Assembly: GCA_002083395.1 (NCBI GenBank) | Contig: LWDH01000028.1 | Location: forward strand, 1 to 31,550 | Length of the DNA stretch: 31,550 nt | Origin: Proteobacteria bacterium SG_bin4 | GTDB taxonomy: Bacteria > Pseudomonadota > Gammaproteobacteria > Burkholderiales > Nitrosomonadaceae | Direction: 5' to 3' | Shown here: in pieces, positions 6,921 to 16,328 of the stretch | Layout: each line of letters begins with the position of its first letter | Position numbering within the stretch: the stretch's first letter is position 1 | The notes under the pieces: model-generated | What the model was told of the DNA's origin: nothing | The model's input: the letters and a program-made list of their open reading frames with translations, nothing else | Database searches by the model: none | Translations under genes and position numbers: made by a program

Positions 6921-8147
6921 CTAGAATTGCGTACTAAATGCGTGGACGCCGCCTTTAGCTGTCTGAACCACCACACCATCGGGTAACATACCGGCAGCAT
7001 TATGAATGATGCTGCCATCAGTCGCGGAACGTGCCACTAGAGCACCGTCATAATTGCGCAAGACATTTACAAAACCTTGGTCATCACTTACTACAATATA
7101 TTGATCTTTGATGGTTGGTTTGGTCAGTTTTTTACTGCCTAAGCGACTTTGTTTCCACATGCTGGCGCCGCTCAGCAGATCATATGCAGCAACGATCCCT
7201 TTATCTTCCGTGACATAGACATAATCATTATCCATGGCCAAGCCGGCACTGCTGGATGACTCCCGTGACCAGATCTGTGTTCCGTCATTAATGGCAAAAC
7301 ATGCTAAGCGGCCTTGATACGCAACGGCACAAACGAGACGATTGTTGACAACAGGGGAACTGGTAATATCTGTCATGCGCTCAAGCTCGGTAACCCCCCG
7401 TGGCTGGGAAACGGTTACTTCCCATCCGATATTACCGTTGAACAAGCTCATTGCAATCATTTTTCCGCCGGGAAATCCCGCAAATACGGCACCATGCGCC
7501 AGAGTAATCCCCGCTGTACTGCGCACCGTCAGTGGCGGAGTTGCGCCCTGATAGATCCATTTCCGCTTGCCGTCTATCGCATCAAGCCCGAATATGCGGC
7601 CATCGACGGTACGGACTACGACAACGTTATTTTGCGCCTGCGGCGGGCTTAAAATCTCACTGGTAACTGTTGATTGCCATAGCATATGGCCAGAATCATT
7701 ATACGCAAGCACCTCGCCTTTGTAGGTTCCTATGAGTATTAATCCTTCACCGATACCAACGCCTGCAGAAAATTTATTTTTGGTTTTAATTTGCCAGAGC
7801 TGTTTGCCGGTAGCCGCATCATATTTGGTTAACTTGCCATCTTCATCCGCGGTATAAACAGCGCCATTTTCGTAAACCGGATAAAAAGAAGCGATTTCAT
7901 TTTCACTGACTTTATTTTTCCATTTAGCCGGTATCTTTTCGGTTGCCTTTAAGGCAGCGAGCTCTTCTTTGTCATAAACAATTACCTCATCGGAGACGAA
8001 CATATCCGATATCCCTGTGCTCATGTCTTCGATAAGACGGGTATTGAACGGATTGATCATGCTGCTACAACCAGGGAATAATACCGCCAATAATGACCAA
8101 AAGATAAATCGTCGCCAGCGTTTAGTGAAATTCAAAGAAGCAGTCAC
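6921..8147 (-). CDS. bamB: outer membrane protein assembly factor BamB (lipoprotein)
   Basis: BamB is an outer-membrane lipoprotein of the BAM complex that helps insert beta-barrel proteins. The N-terminus has a basic patch (K9-R13), a hydrophobic core and a lipobox-like AVLFPGC with Cys at 27, consistent with lipidation. The rest is a PQQ-like beta-propeller built from repeated blades (for example AATGKQLWQI, DAIDGKRKWIY, INDGTQIWSR and DLLSGASMW). The 408 residues are normal for the family. It sits 8 bases downstream of yfgM, the usual gene pair. The lipobox is slightly unusual, with Phe-Pro at -3 and -2. Confidence 0.94.
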   Translation of the reverse strand: MTASLNFTKRWRRFIFWSLLAVLFPGCSSMINPFNTRLIEDMSTGISDMFVSDEVIVYDKEELAALKATEKIPAKWKNKVSENEIASFYPVYENGAVYTADEDGKLTKYDAATGKQLWQIKTKNKFSAGVGIGEGLILIGTYKGEVLAYNDSGHMLWQSTVTSEILSPPQAQNNVVVVRTVDGRIFGLDAIDGKRKWIYQGATPPLTVRSTAGITLAHGAVFAGFPGGKMIAMSLFNGNIGWEVTVSQPRGVTELERMTDITSSPVVNNRLVCAVAYQGRLACFAINDGTQIWSRESSSSAGLAMDNDYVYVTEDKGIVAAYDLLSGASMWKQSRLGSKKLTKPTIKDQYIVVSDDQGFVNVLRNYDGALVARSATDGSIIHNAAGMLPDGVVVQTAKGGVHAFSTQF

Positions 8148-8155
8148 TGTTCTGA

Positions 8156-8791
8156 TTATTCGGATTCACCCAATTCATCCAGTTTCATTTGCACGATGTT
8201 GTAATAATTATTACTTTTTGTAAGTTTGTCGATCGCAGCTTGATAACTGAGTCGGGCTTCGGAAATTTTTTGAGCGGCCACTTGAATATCACCCTTTCGA
8301 TCCCAATAGAGTCCGGCGAATGCTTCACCATGTCCGGCATTTAGAATTCGCAAGGCTTCGTCATATTTTCCTTCATCTAGTAAAATTCCCGACATTCTTA
8401 GGCGCGCCAAGTCATGAAGTTCGGTTTCTTTGGCGTGATCAATCACCCATTGCAAGTTCTTGATGGCACGCGGGTAATTCCCGGCCTCAACATCGGCAAG
8501 CGCGGCAATAAGTGCAGCGCGGGAAGCATATCCGCTGGAAGAATACCCCTCCATCAGCAATTGAGCGGCATCGTTAACCTTTGTAGCATCTTGTGTTTCC
8601 TGAACCTGTTTCAATAATACATATAAATCAGCAGCTTGCTGTGCTTGTTGCAGTTTGTAGTAATTCCAAGCTTTGTTGGCACCGGCTGATGCAAGCGCAA
8701 CAGCTAGAACTATGGTAACCAAGGTGCCGTATTGCCCCCACCATGCTTTAAGTCCCTCGATTCGCTCCTGATCCTCGTGATAAGTTACCAT
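8156..8791 (-). CDS. yfgM: YfgM/UPF0070 family membrane-anchored TPR protein
   Basis: This is an inner-membrane protein with a periplasmic tetratricopeptide domain. In E. coli YfgM associates with the Sec translocon accessory PpiD and is linked to periplasmic chaperone traffic. The cytoplasmic N-terminus (about 1-20) contains the family-typical ERIEGLKAWW block. A single membrane helix covers about 22-43, and TPR-like helices follow to residue 211. It is flanked by hisS upstream (34-base gap) and bamB downstream (8-base gap), the conserved order. Function in this organism is inferred from the family. Confidence 0.9.
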   Translation of the reverse strand: MVTYHEDQERIEGLKAWWGQYGTLVTIVLAVALASAGANKAWNYYKLQQAQQAADLYVLLKQVQETQDATKVNDAAQLLMEGYSSSGYASRAALIAALADVEAGNYPRAIKNLQWVIDHAKETELHDLARLRMSGILLDEGKYDEALRILNAGHGEAFAGLYWDRKGDIQVAAQKISEARLSYQAAIDKLTKSNNYYNIVQMKLDELGESE

Positions 8792-8825
8792 CTGATTTTC
8801 CTGATTATAGGTCGTTAATTAAATG

Positions 8826-10085
8826 TTATTTCCTGATAATTTCGCTAACAATGCCCAATTTGACGCTTGCTTGTTCGATCGGTTCGCGCAAAGGCTTGAG
8901 AGTCACTTCTTCAGCTTTCAATTCCTCATCACCGATGATCACAGCATAAGATGCACCGGATGAATCTGCTTTCTTCATTTGGGTTTTAAAGCTGCCTCCT
9001 CCACAGTGCAAGATCACACTAAAACCTTCATCCCGAAGAAATTCGGCGCATTTCCAAGCATAGTTTGTGACTTGTTCACCTTGGTGAACGAGGTATATAT
9101 CGGGAACGGGTTGATCGATTGGATGATCCGTATCTTGCATTAAAGCAAGCAACCGCTCTACTCCCATGGCGAATCCGCAGGCCGGCGCTGGTTTACCGCC
9201 CACTTGCGCAATAAGCCCATCATAACGCCCACCGGCGCAAACTGTGCCTTGAGCGCCCAACTTGTCGGTAACCCATTCAAATACTGTACGATTATAATAA
9301 TCAAGCCCTCTCACCAACCGCAAGTTGATCTCGAAATTGATGCCTTGCTCGCGAAGGATATTTTGTAGGGATTCAAAATGCTCGCAAGACTCAACGTCCA
9401 AGTCGTCGATCAGCTTCGGTGCACTCTCAATTAACCCTTGCATCATAGAGTTTTTACTGTCTAAAATACGCAACGGATTGGTGTGTAAGCGTCTTTTTGA
9501 ATCCTCATCCAATGCATCATGATGCTGCTCAAAATATTTGATCAGCCGGGAACGGTGCAATGCGCGTGTTTCAGCATTTCCCAATGTGCTGATTTCCAGA
9601 CGCAATCCGGAAATTCCCAGCATCTTCCACAGTCGCGAACACATCACAATTAATTCGGCATCGATATCAGGTCCCGCGAACCCCAGTGCTTCGACGCCCA
9701 CTTGGTGAAATTGCCGGTAACGTCCTTTTTGCGGGCGTTCATGCCGAAACATCGGTCCCGTGTAATAGAGCCGCTGCGGCCCCGAATATAGCAAATTGTG
9801 TTCAATGACAGCCCGAACACAGGAAGCAGTTCCTTCCGGCCGCAGTGTCAAGCTGTCATTGTTAAGTTGATCGACGAATGTATACATTTCCTTTTCGACG
9901 ATATCAGTGACTTCACCGATTGAACGGATAAACAAATCAGTTTGTTCGACGATAGGAGTGCGGATATTTCGATAGCCGTATGCAGCCAACCATTGCTGCA
10001 CCTTCAGTTCAAAATGTGACCAAAGATAGGATTCATGCGGCAGGATGTCATTCATCCCGCGGATTGCTTTGATACCATTAGCCAT
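8826..10085 (-). CDS. hisS: histidyl-tRNA synthetase
   Basis: HisS is a class II aminoacyl-tRNA synthetase that charges tRNA-His. Visible signatures are LRPEGT (81-86), motif 2 with FRHERPQKGRYRQFHQ (from 113), the histidine-binding blocks LVRGLDYYNRTVFEW (about 258-272) and GGRYDGL, motif 3 around GFAMGVERLL, and a C-terminal anticodon-binding domain. The 419 residues are typical. The ATG overlaps the ispG stop by one base (TAATG), which indicates translational coupling. Confidence 0.97.
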   Translation of the reverse strand: MANGIKAIRGMNDILPHESYLWSHFELKVQQWLAAYGYRNIRTPIVEQTDLFIRSIGEVTDIVEKEMYTFVDQLNNDSLTLRPEGTASCVRAVIEHNLLYSGPQRLYYTGPMFRHERPQKGRYRQFHQVGVEALGFAGPDIDAELIVMCSRLWKMLGISGLRLEISTLGNAETRALHRSRLIKYFEQHHDALDEDSKRRLHTNPLRILDSKNSMMQGLIESAPKLIDDLDVESCEHFESLQNILREQGINFEINLRLVRGLDYYNRTVFEWVTDKLGAQGTVCAGGRYDGLIAQVGGKPAPACGFAMGVERLLALMQDTDHPIDQPVPDIYLVHQGEQVTNYAWKCAEFLRDEGFSVILHCGGGSFKTQMKKADSSGASYAVIIGDEELKAEEVTLKPLREPIEQASVKLGIVSEIIRK

Positions 10086-11323
10086 TAGACAGCTTTTCTT
10101 GGATATTTCTCGCTGACATATTTATCGACAATTGCGCGGAATTCGTTGGCAATATTGTCGCCTTTTAACGTCACCGTTTTTTGCCCGTCGACAAAAACTG
10201 GCGCCACCGGATTCTCACCGGACCCCGGCAGACTGATACCAATATTCGCGTGTTTGCTTTCACCGGGACCATTTACTACACATCCCATTACCGCCAATGT
10301 CATATTTTCTACGCCATCGTATTGCTCGCGCCAAGTGACCATCTCATCTCGCACATAAGCTTGAATACTCTCAGCCAATTCCTGAAAGTAGGTACTTGTA
10401 GTACGACCACAGCCGGGGCACGCGGCGACCAAAGGTACAAATGCACGCAGCCCCATTGTTTGCAAAATTTCCTGCGCAACAATCACTTCCCGAGAACGGG
10501 TACCGCCGGGTTCGGGCGTCAATGAGATACGGATAGTATCGCCGATCCCCTCTTGCAACAACACTGCCAATGCCGCTGTCGATGCCACAATGCCTTTGGA
10601 ACCCATGCCGGCCTCGGTCAGACCTAAATGCAATGCATAGTCGCAACGCGCAGCCAATTCACGGTAAACCATGATCAGATCCTGCACACCGCTTACTTTG
10701 CATGACAGTATGATCTTATTTCGCGCCAAACCGATTTCTTCCGCCTTTGCGGCACTTTCAAGTGCGGATGTGATCAGCGCTTCACGCATGACATATTTTG
10801 CATCTTGCGGATCATCCGAAGCAGCATTTTCATCCATGATTCTCGCCAGCATTTCGGGGTCGAGACTTCCCCAATTGACGCCAATTCGCACCGGTTTTTC
10901 ATATTTGCACGCTGTTTCAATCAGCGTAGCAAATTGTTCGTCACGCTTCTTGCCATGACCGACATTGCCCGGGTTGATGCGGAATTTTGCCAATGCCTTT
11001 GCGCATTCCGGATAGCTGGTCAGCAATTTGTGGCCATTAAAATGAAAATCACCGACCAATGGCACATGACAACCCATATCGTCGAGGCGCATGCGTATTC
11101 CCGCGACAGCTTTTGCCGCTTCCATTGAGTTAACGGTAATCCGAACCAACTCGGATCCAGCACGTGCTAATTGCGCAACTTGCTCGGTCGTTGCAATTTC
11201 ATCCACGGTATCCGTATTGGTCATGGACTGCACTACGATTGGGGCCCTACCGCCCACCGTTATATTACCAACACGCACACCCACACTGGAGCGGCGTGTT
11301 ATTGAAGAACTATTTTCAGGCAT
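10085..11323 (-). CDS. ispG: 4-hydroxy-3-methylbut-2-enyl-diphosphate synthase (flavodoxin)
   Basis: IspG is the iron-sulfur enzyme of the MEP isoprenoid pathway that reductively opens methylerythritol cyclodiphosphate to HMBPP. The cluster ligands are visible as CPGC (C302, C305), C348 in MGCVVNGPGE, and E355. An N-terminal TIM-barrel part contains VQSMTNTDT and the block RINPGNVG. The length of 412 residues fits the two-domain bacterial form. It is followed by hisS with a one-base overlap and preceded by rodZ with a 36-base gap. Confidence 0.97.
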   Translation of the reverse strand: MPENSSSITRRSSVGVRVGNITVGGRAPIVVQSMTNTDTVDEIATTEQVAQLARAGSELVRITVNSMEAAKAVAGIRMRLDDMGCHVPLVGDFHFNGHKLLTSYPECAKALAKFRINPGNVGHGKKRDEQFATLIETACKYEKPVRIGVNWGSLDPEMLARIMDENAASDDPQDAKYVMREALITSALESAAKAEEIGLARNKIILSCKVSGVQDLIMVYRELAARCDYALHLGLTEAGMGSKGIVASTAALAVLLQEGIGDTIRISLTPEPGGTRSREVIVAQEILQTMGLRAFVPLVAACPGCGRTTSTYFQELAESIQAYVRDEMVTWREQYDGVENMTLAVMGCVVNGPGESKHANIGISLPGSGENPVAPVFVDGQKTVTLKGDNIANEFRAIVDKYVSEKYPRKAV

Positions 11324-11359
11324 ATTGGAAAAATGTAATCAGTTTATTATCAACAAGAT

Positions 11360-12526
11360 TTATTCGAGTTTAAACCGCGCTGTGCCATCTTGTTTTTTAT
11401 ATGTCGACATATCGATCGGTTTATCATTATAGGTTAGATTCACACCAGATGCATTGCCAATCACGATAGAAAAAGGTTTTTTACCGCTAACGATTTGCTC
11501 GCTTCCTGCTTTCTTGAGTTGCTCCAATAACAACCTACCCGATCCATCAACCACTTTAACCCACGAATCTGCATCAAACGTAAAAAGCAAATGGTCTTTG
11601 TCACTGGAAAGTACAACGGGTTTTTCAGCAACTGGAATCTGAACCGCTGGTTTTGTTTCTGAAATATTGATTGAGGGTGATTTATCCGATTCGATAATAG
11701 TATCCGGTGGATTCACTTGTTCAGTGCTGCTACTGTCTGATTCCATGTTTTGTTTAGCTGGGAATGCAGTGGTATTTTTGTTGATGGTCGGCAACGAAAG
11801 CGGAATCTCAACCGAAGCCGTTTTTGCATCAATTTTAATGTCGCTAGCAACCTCTTTACTACTAGTTCCTTGATTTAGTAAATTGTTTCCGAATAAGAAA
11901 TAAATACCTGCGATCACTATAAAAACAATGCTGATAATAGCTAAGGAATTATTCTTGGAATTTTTCCGCTGAGAAGAAAATGAAATTTGTTTGCTCTTGA
12001 AAGGAGTATTTTCATGCGTTGAAATGATGCGCGCTGATTCCGGTAACATTTTTAATAACGGCGCCGGATCAAGCTGAACCAGATTCGCATAGTTCCGGAT
12101 AAACCCGCGTAAAAATGTCCGTCCTGGCAGTTTCTCAAAATCTTCTCTTTCGATGGCATCAATCTGCGGAACTGAAAGCCGTAATTGCCGTGCCACATCT
12201 TCAACGTTCAATCTTTTTGCTAACCGGGCATTGCGCAACAAGTTTCCAACGCTATTCAGCGAATTTGCGGGCACCATATTAGCGAAGTCGGTAGAAGATG
12301 ATCGCTGATGATCGAATTCACTGTGCGTTTCCGGCTGATAATGGTCAATTTCTAGTGGCTTGTTCGCTTCAGTTTCTTTATTCGAATCGGATGATAATGA
12401 GTTAACAGTCATAGCTGGTTCTTCCATAATATTGGCAGATTCATTTCTCTCAGAAGCGAATTGATTCTTTCCGGCTTCAGAAGCATAACTTGATGCATTG
12501 AATGTCTCATCTCTAACGCTAGTCAT
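11360..12526 (-). CDS. rodZ: RodZ-like cell-shape protein (HTH, single TM, DUF4115)
   Basis: This is a RodZ-type bitopic membrane protein that links MreB to the wall elongation machinery and affects rod shape. The conserved Cro-like helix-turn-helix domain starts near residue 91 (VGNLLRNARLAKRLNVEDVA) and includes FLRGFIRNYA. A membrane helix lies at about 194-213. A Ser/Thr-rich linker leads to a C-terminal DUF4115 beta domain (about 310-388, with SWVKVVDGSGR). The N-terminal extension of about 90 acidic, low-complexity residues ahead of the HTH is unusual, since most family members start close to it. The ATG at 12526 overlaps the pilF stop as ATGA, which supports the long form. An internal ATG (Met39) is the main alternative start. 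Confidence 0.87.
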   Translation of the reverse strand: MTSVRDETFNASSYASEAGKNQFASERNESANIMEEPAMTVNSLSSDSNKETEANKPLEIDHYQPETHSEFDHQRSSSTDFANMVPANSLNSVGNLLRNARLAKRLNVEDVARQLRLSVPQIDAIEREDFEKLPGRTFLRGFIRNYANLVQLDPAPLLKMLPESARIISTHENTPFKSKQISFSSQRKNSKNNSLAIISIVFIVIAGIYFLFGNNLLNQGTSSKEVASDIKIDAKTASVEIPLSLPTINKNTTAFPAKQNMESDSSSTEQVNPPDTIIESDKSPSINISETKPAVQIPVAEKPVVLSSDKDHLLFTFDADSWVKVVDGSGRLLLEQLKKAGSEQIVSGKKPFSIVIGNASGVNLTYNDKPIDMSTYKKQDGTARFKLE

Positions 12527-13308
12527 TGTAGCTTACCCTCTCGAATGGCTGCTGCTTCCTTGGATTCTGGAAAATGCTTTTGTAATTGATAAGAATAGCT
12601 ATCCTCCGCCAGTTGATTTCCCATTGCGTGTTCAATTTTTATTGCCATTAGCAATATTTCAGGCGCTGGTGCATTATTTTGTAACATCAGCAAAATCTTC
12701 GTTTTTGCTTCAGCTAAAAAACCGGATTGCAAATCCAGATCGATTAATCCGATCGCTGCGGGCAGATAACCAGGTTGAAGGGACAATGCTTTATTAAAAT
12801 AGGATCTTGCCTCATGATAGTTTTGGCGTTTAAGCTCGCAGATTCCCGCATTGCTATAAGACATTTCAGGTGTCAAGTAAAGCGGATCCTTTGCCGCGAT
12901 CAAGAAATGATTAATGGCCCCATCCATGCGTGCAGGTACCCGCTGACATAAAAACCAACCGAAATTATTATGGATTTCGGAGTTCTTCGGTGAAATCCGT
13001 AAACCTCGCTCAAAACTTTCAAGCGCTTTTTTGTCGTCGTTGAGCGTCATATTGATCAAGCCGAGGACATTGTATGCAGGCGCATAATTTGATTGCGCTT
13101 TGAGTGCTTCAGTGATTTCTTCAATCGCAACATCTACTTGACCTCGATAAAAGTATTCAGCTGCAAGCTCTGTATGTATTTTTGCACTTTGAAAAGCTCT
13201 GGCGGAGTTATCCTGCACCAGCAAACCGCCTTCAATCGGTTGTTGCACACAACCGCCAAACCAAATAACCAGTAATAGCGAATAAATCCAAGCTGAAATA
13301 TTCCTCAC
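12523..13308 (-). CDS. pilF: type IV pilus biogenesis lipoprotein PilF/PilW (TPR)
   Basis: This is an outer-membrane lipoprotein pilotin that helps localise and assemble the PilQ secretin of type IV pili. It has a signal peptide with core LLLVIWFGG and lipidation Cys20. Tandem tetratricopeptide repeats follow, including AAEYFYRGQVDVAIEEITEA, YNVLGLINM and NNFGWFLCQ. Its 261 residues are typical. It overlaps rlmN upstream (4 bases, ATGA) and rodZ downstream (4 bases), so the three genes are translationally coupled. The position between rlmN and rodZ is the conserved proteobacterial arrangement. Confidence 0.9.
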   Translation of the reverse strand: MRNISAWIYSLLLVIWFGGCVQQPIEGGLLVQDNSARAFQSAKIHTELAAEYFYRGQVDVAIEEITEALKAQSNYAPAYNVLGLINMTLNDDKKALESFERGLRISPKNSEIHNNFGWFLCQRVPARMDGAINHFLIAAKDPLYLTPEMSYSNAGICELKRQNYHEARSYFNKALSLQPGYLPAAIGLIDLDLQSGFLAEAKTKILLMLQNNAPAPEILLMAIKIEHAMGNQLAEDSYSYQLQKHFPESKEAAAIREGKLQ

Positions 13309-14405
13309 TGAGCCGCCTCAATCATTGATTGAACAGTGCGTTTGGTTTTGTCTTTTACTTGGCCGGCGAGCTGCCCGCAGGCCGCAGCGATATCATCGCC
13401 ACGTGTTTTTCTTATTGTGGCTACATAACCGGCTTGCATCAATACATCCCGGAAACTATTCACCGCTTCTGACGATGAGCGTGTGAAACCAGAGCGAGAA
13501 AATGAATTAAAGGGGATCAAATTAAACTTGCAGGGTACATCACGTACCAATTTTACCAACTCACGCGCATGAGCAATCGTGTCATTCACGCCATTCAGCA
13601 TGACATATTCGAAAGTTATAAAATCCCTCGGTGCAGCAGGTAAATAACGCAGACACGCTGCTAGCAACGCTTGTAATGGATATTTTTTGTTGATGGGTAC
13701 CAACTGATCTCGCAAGGCATCATTCGGTGCGTGAAGAGAAATCGCCAGCGCTACCGGGCATCGTTCACGCAATCTGTCTATCGCGGGTACCAATCCCGAC
13801 GTGCTGACTGTTACCCGGCGTCGCGAAAGTCCGTATGCATGATCATCCAACATCAAATCAAGCGCAGTCACAACATTTTCGAAGTTAGCCAAAGGCTCGC
13901 CCATACCCATCATAACTACATTAGTGACAGCTTTATTTTTTGGGGATAAAAAACTGTCATTAGCCGTAGCGAGGGTTTTATTCGCAATCCATAGTTGCCC
14001 GATGATCTCGGCTACCGTCAAATTGCGGTTAAAACCTTGCTTGCCAGTCGAGCAAAACGTACAGGCCAGTGCGCATCCTACTTGACTGGAAACGCATAAA
14101 GTACCGCGATTTGCTTCCGGAATGAAAACTGTCTCAATGCCATTTTCCGCTCCCACTGACAACAGCCATTTTCGGGTTCCATCTTCTGCGACATGATCTG
14201 CAATGATTTGAGGTAATTCAATCGTTGCAATTGTTGACAGTTTTTCTCGAAAATTTTTAGCTAAATCGCTCATTACAGCAAAATCGTCCACGCCGAATTG
14301 ATGGATCCATCGGAGTAGCTGTTTTGCACGAAATGGTTTCTCGCCGATTTTCATACAAAAATCGGCTAAACCATGATTGTTATAGTCTAATAAATTAATT
14401 GCCAC
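13305..14405 (-). CDS. rlmN: dual-specificity 23S rRNA/tRNA (adenine-C2) methyltransferase RlmN
   Basis: RlmN is a radical-SAM enzyme that methylates C2 of A2503 in 23S rRNA and A37 in certain tRNAs. The radical-SAM cluster motif C-x3-C-x2-C is present as CALACTFC (C111, C115, C118). GMGEPLANFE and the SAM-binding SLHAPND block follow. The C-terminal catalytic cysteine lies in DDIAAACGQLAG. The 366 residues match the family. It lies 28 bases downstream of ndk and overlaps pilF by 4 bases. Confidence 0.96.
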   Translation of the reverse strand: MAINLLDYNNHGLADFCMKIGEKPFRAKQLLRWIHQFGVDDFAVMSDLAKNFREKLSTIATIELPQIIADHVAEDGTRKWLLSVGAENGIETVFIPEANRGTLCVSSQVGCALACTFCSTGKQGFNRNLTVAEIIGQLWIANKTLATANDSFLSPKNKAVTNVVMMGMGEPLANFENVVTALDLMLDDHAYGLSRRRVTVSTSGLVPAIDRLRERCPVALAISLHAPNDALRDQLVPINKKYPLQALLAACLRYLPAAPRDFITFEYVMLNGVNDTIAHARELVKLVRDVPCKFNLIPFNSFSRSGFTRSSSEAVNSFRDVLMQAGYVATIRKTRGDDIAAACGQLAGQVKDKTKRTVQSMIEAAQ

Positions 14406-14433
14406 TACTGACTGATGAATGCAAGAGCAATTC

Positions 14434-14859
14434 TTAGCGGGAATAAATATTTAAAGCCGGAAAAAAGCACGCAATTTCTACCGCTGCAGTTTCCGGAGCA
14501 TCCGAACCGTGAACTGCATTGGCATCAATACTATCGGCAAAATCTGCACGGATTGTCCCTTTTTCAGCTTTTTGGGGATCCGTAGCTCCCATCAGATCAC
14601 GGTTTTTTTTAATGGCATCATCGCCTTCAAGCACCTGCACCATGATTGGTCCGGATATCATGAAGTTGACAAGGTCGCGAAAAAACGGACGCTCTTTATG
14701 GACTGCATAAAACTGTTCGGCATCGGATTGGGATAAATGTATCATACGAGCAGCAATGATCTTTAAGCCATTGGATTCAAAGCGGGAATATATTTGACCG
14801 ATAACATTCTTCGCGACTGCATCGGGTTTAATTATCGATAGCGTTCTTTCAATTGCCAT
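14434..14859 (-). CDS. ndk: nucleoside diphosphate kinase
   Basis: Ndk equilibrates nucleoside di- and triphosphates through a phosphohistidine intermediate. The active-site histidine is H117 in NAVHGSDAPE, and the N-terminal ERTLSIIKPDAV is canonical. The 141 residues are the standard monomer length. The start ATG has GGAG about 8 bases upstream (CTGGAGAATTTAATG). It is the first gene of the nine-gene ndk-to-der run, so the region upstream probably carries the operon promoter. Confidence 0.97.
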   Translation of the reverse strand: MAIERTLSIIKPDAVAKNVIGQIYSRFESNGLKIIAARMIHLSQSDAEQFYAVHKERPFFRDLVNFMISGPIMVQVLEGDDAIKKNRDLMGATDPQKAEKGTIRADFADSIDANAVHGSDAPETAAVEIACFFPALNIYSR

Positions 14860-14894
14860 TAAATTCTCCAGAAAATTAGTAAATTAAAAGCGCT

Positions 14895-14924
14895 ATTTTA
14901 ACAAAATCCGCTCCCAATCCGCAA
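14895..14924 (-). promoter_or_regulatory. candidate sigma-70 promoter for the ndk operon
   Basis: On the minus strand a TTGCGG -35-like box (14919-14924) and a TAAAAT -10 box (14895-14900) are separated by 18 bases, about 36 bases upstream of the ndk start. The -35 match is modest. The call rests on position as much as on sequence. Confidence 0.35.
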
Positions 14925-15010
14925 AAACGTGACATTCCTTAGAGATTCTATTCAGTCATTCTTCCTCTGAAGCTTGAAGTTAAACTGAAAAACACTGCAC
15001 TGGGATTGAA

Positions 15011-15451
15011 CTAAGGTCGTGTTGTATAAATTGGATAACCTTCCTGCCGCCATGCAGGCAGGCCTTCCCGGTAATAGAAAATATCATTCCATCCCCATTC
15101 TACAGCTTTTTTTGCCGCTGCTGAGCTACCGAGACACGCAATTCCATTGCAATAAATAACAAGTGGTTGATCCTTTTTCGTAATAGCCAATAAATTCTGT
15201 TCAAAAAAATCACTTTTGACTGAAAGATGGAATGCGCCGGGTATATGCCCGGCGTTAAAGTCTTCTTGCCCTCTCACATCAAGAAAAGAATATCCTTTAT
15301 CAAATAGCAGTTTTGCAGTTGCGGTGCTGATCGTGCGGGTACCTGCAACGAATTCCGGTGCTTCAGTATTTGCTCGCACAAAATCAGTTTGAATGAGTAA
15401 CAACAGTAATAGACAAAAAATAAAAGGTTTGATTATTATTTTTTCGTTCAT
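15011..15451 (-). CDS. exported rhodanese-like domain protein
   Basis: This is a single rhodanese domain (sulfur-transferase fold) behind an N-terminal signal peptide (hydrophobic core about 9-21, probable cleavage after VRA near 27), so it probably acts in the periplasm. Conserved pieces are FLDVRGQEDFNAGHIPGA (from about 56) and the active-site region VIYCNGIACLGSS with Cys101 in the catalytic position and a second Cys106. Whether it moves sulfane sulfur or acts in redox chemistry cannot be told. It follows a DUF3025 gene by 35 bases on the same strand. The 146 residues fit a signal peptide plus one domain. Confidence 0.82.
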   Translation of the reverse strand: MNEKIIIKPFIFCLLLLLLIQTDFVRANTEAPEFVAGTRTISTATAKLLFDKGYSFLDVRGQEDFNAGHIPGAFHLSVKSDFFEQNLLAITKKDQPLVIYCNGIACLGSSAAAKKAVEWGWNDIFYYREGLPAWRQEGYPIYTTRP

Positions 15452-15486
15452 TGATCTGAGAATTGTGCAGTGAATATTGAATTTTG

Positions 15487-16314
15487 CTAAATCGGAATTT
15501 TTCGTTGATCGCGAAAATACCTCTTATTATCGTAATACAGCTCACTTTCATTTTCACGGAACCAGCCTGGATAGCCTAATAGTGGTACTGGTGTTAAGCA
15601 GGCGCTAGACAACAAAGTGTGCGATAAAAAAGATTCGAGCATTGTATCAGCCAGAAGTAGTTGATCAGATAGCGTTTTTGAGAAGTAATCGTGTTTAACC
15701 TTAAAAATAATTCCCTTCCCTGTCATTCCAGTATAAGGGTTTAGAGCTTTTTCGTATAATCCGTGGCCAAATACAACAAAAAGCATCGATGACAAGACAT
15801 TTTCACGATGTTTCCAAAATAATTCTTTCCATTCGAAGCTCTCCAGTAACTGAATCAAAGCCTTATTACTGCTGAAAACAATTATCCCCGATTCATCAAA
15901 TAAAGTAGCAGCATCTCTTATCGCACTACGCTTGTTAATACTGTTTTCTAATTCCGTTAATTGTGTTTGGTAATGAATTTCATTGAGCTTAGATTTTGAT
16001 CGCGGAAACACTTGCCATACAATGGCATTAAAAAAATCGTGCCAATTATGAGCTCTTGTTTGTATATGTCCAGATAAGTAAATCCTTGATTCATATTTTT
16101 CTTCCTGGTTTTTTTTGCCGAGTTGCTGAGGAATGAAATGTACAGATTTTCCAGATCGTGTCACAATGACCTGATTTCTGCGCGTACCTAAGTCATTCAG
16201 ATCGTTTACTGAAGGCCAATTTGGAGAGTCAATAAAGAATTTATTTAAATAGGAAAAAGGCTCAAATATCGGGGATCGGTTATAAAAATTTGGATCCCAG
16301 CACTGCATAACCAT
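15487..16314 (-). CDS. DUF3025 family protein of unknown function
   Basis: I recognise this as a DUF3025-type protein from the block HNWHDFFNAIVWQVFPRSK followed by LNEIHYQ, and from the downstream FGHGLYEKALNPY region. No enzymatic role is established for the family. No signal peptide or membrane helix is obvious, so it is probably soluble. The His/Trp/Asp-rich block could be a metal or active site, but that is speculation. The 275 residues are typical. It starts 14 bases after the EI24-like gene, so the two are probably co-transcribed. Two ATGs are two codons apart at the start (Met1, Met3). Confidence 0.75.
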   Translation of the reverse strand: MVMQCWDPNFYNRSPIFEPFSYLNKFFIDSPNWPSVNDLNDLGTRRNQVIVTRSGKSVHFIPQQLGKKNQEEKYESRIYLSGHIQTRAHNWHDFFNAIVWQVFPRSKSKLNEIHYQTQLTELENSINKRSAIRDAATLFDESGIIVFSSNKALIQLLESFEWKELFWKHRENVLSSMLFVVFGHGLYEKALNPYTGMTGKGIIFKVKHDYFSKTLSDQLLLADTMLESFLSHTLLSSACLTPVPLLGYPGWFRENESELYYDNKRYFRDQRKIPI

Positions 16315-16328
16315 TTCTCAATGAAAGC

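Noticed and set aside
10146..11432. Several plus-strand frames of 70-114 codons opposite ispG and rodZ
   Set aside because: Shadows of well-supported genes on the other strand. Composition reflects the antisense codons.
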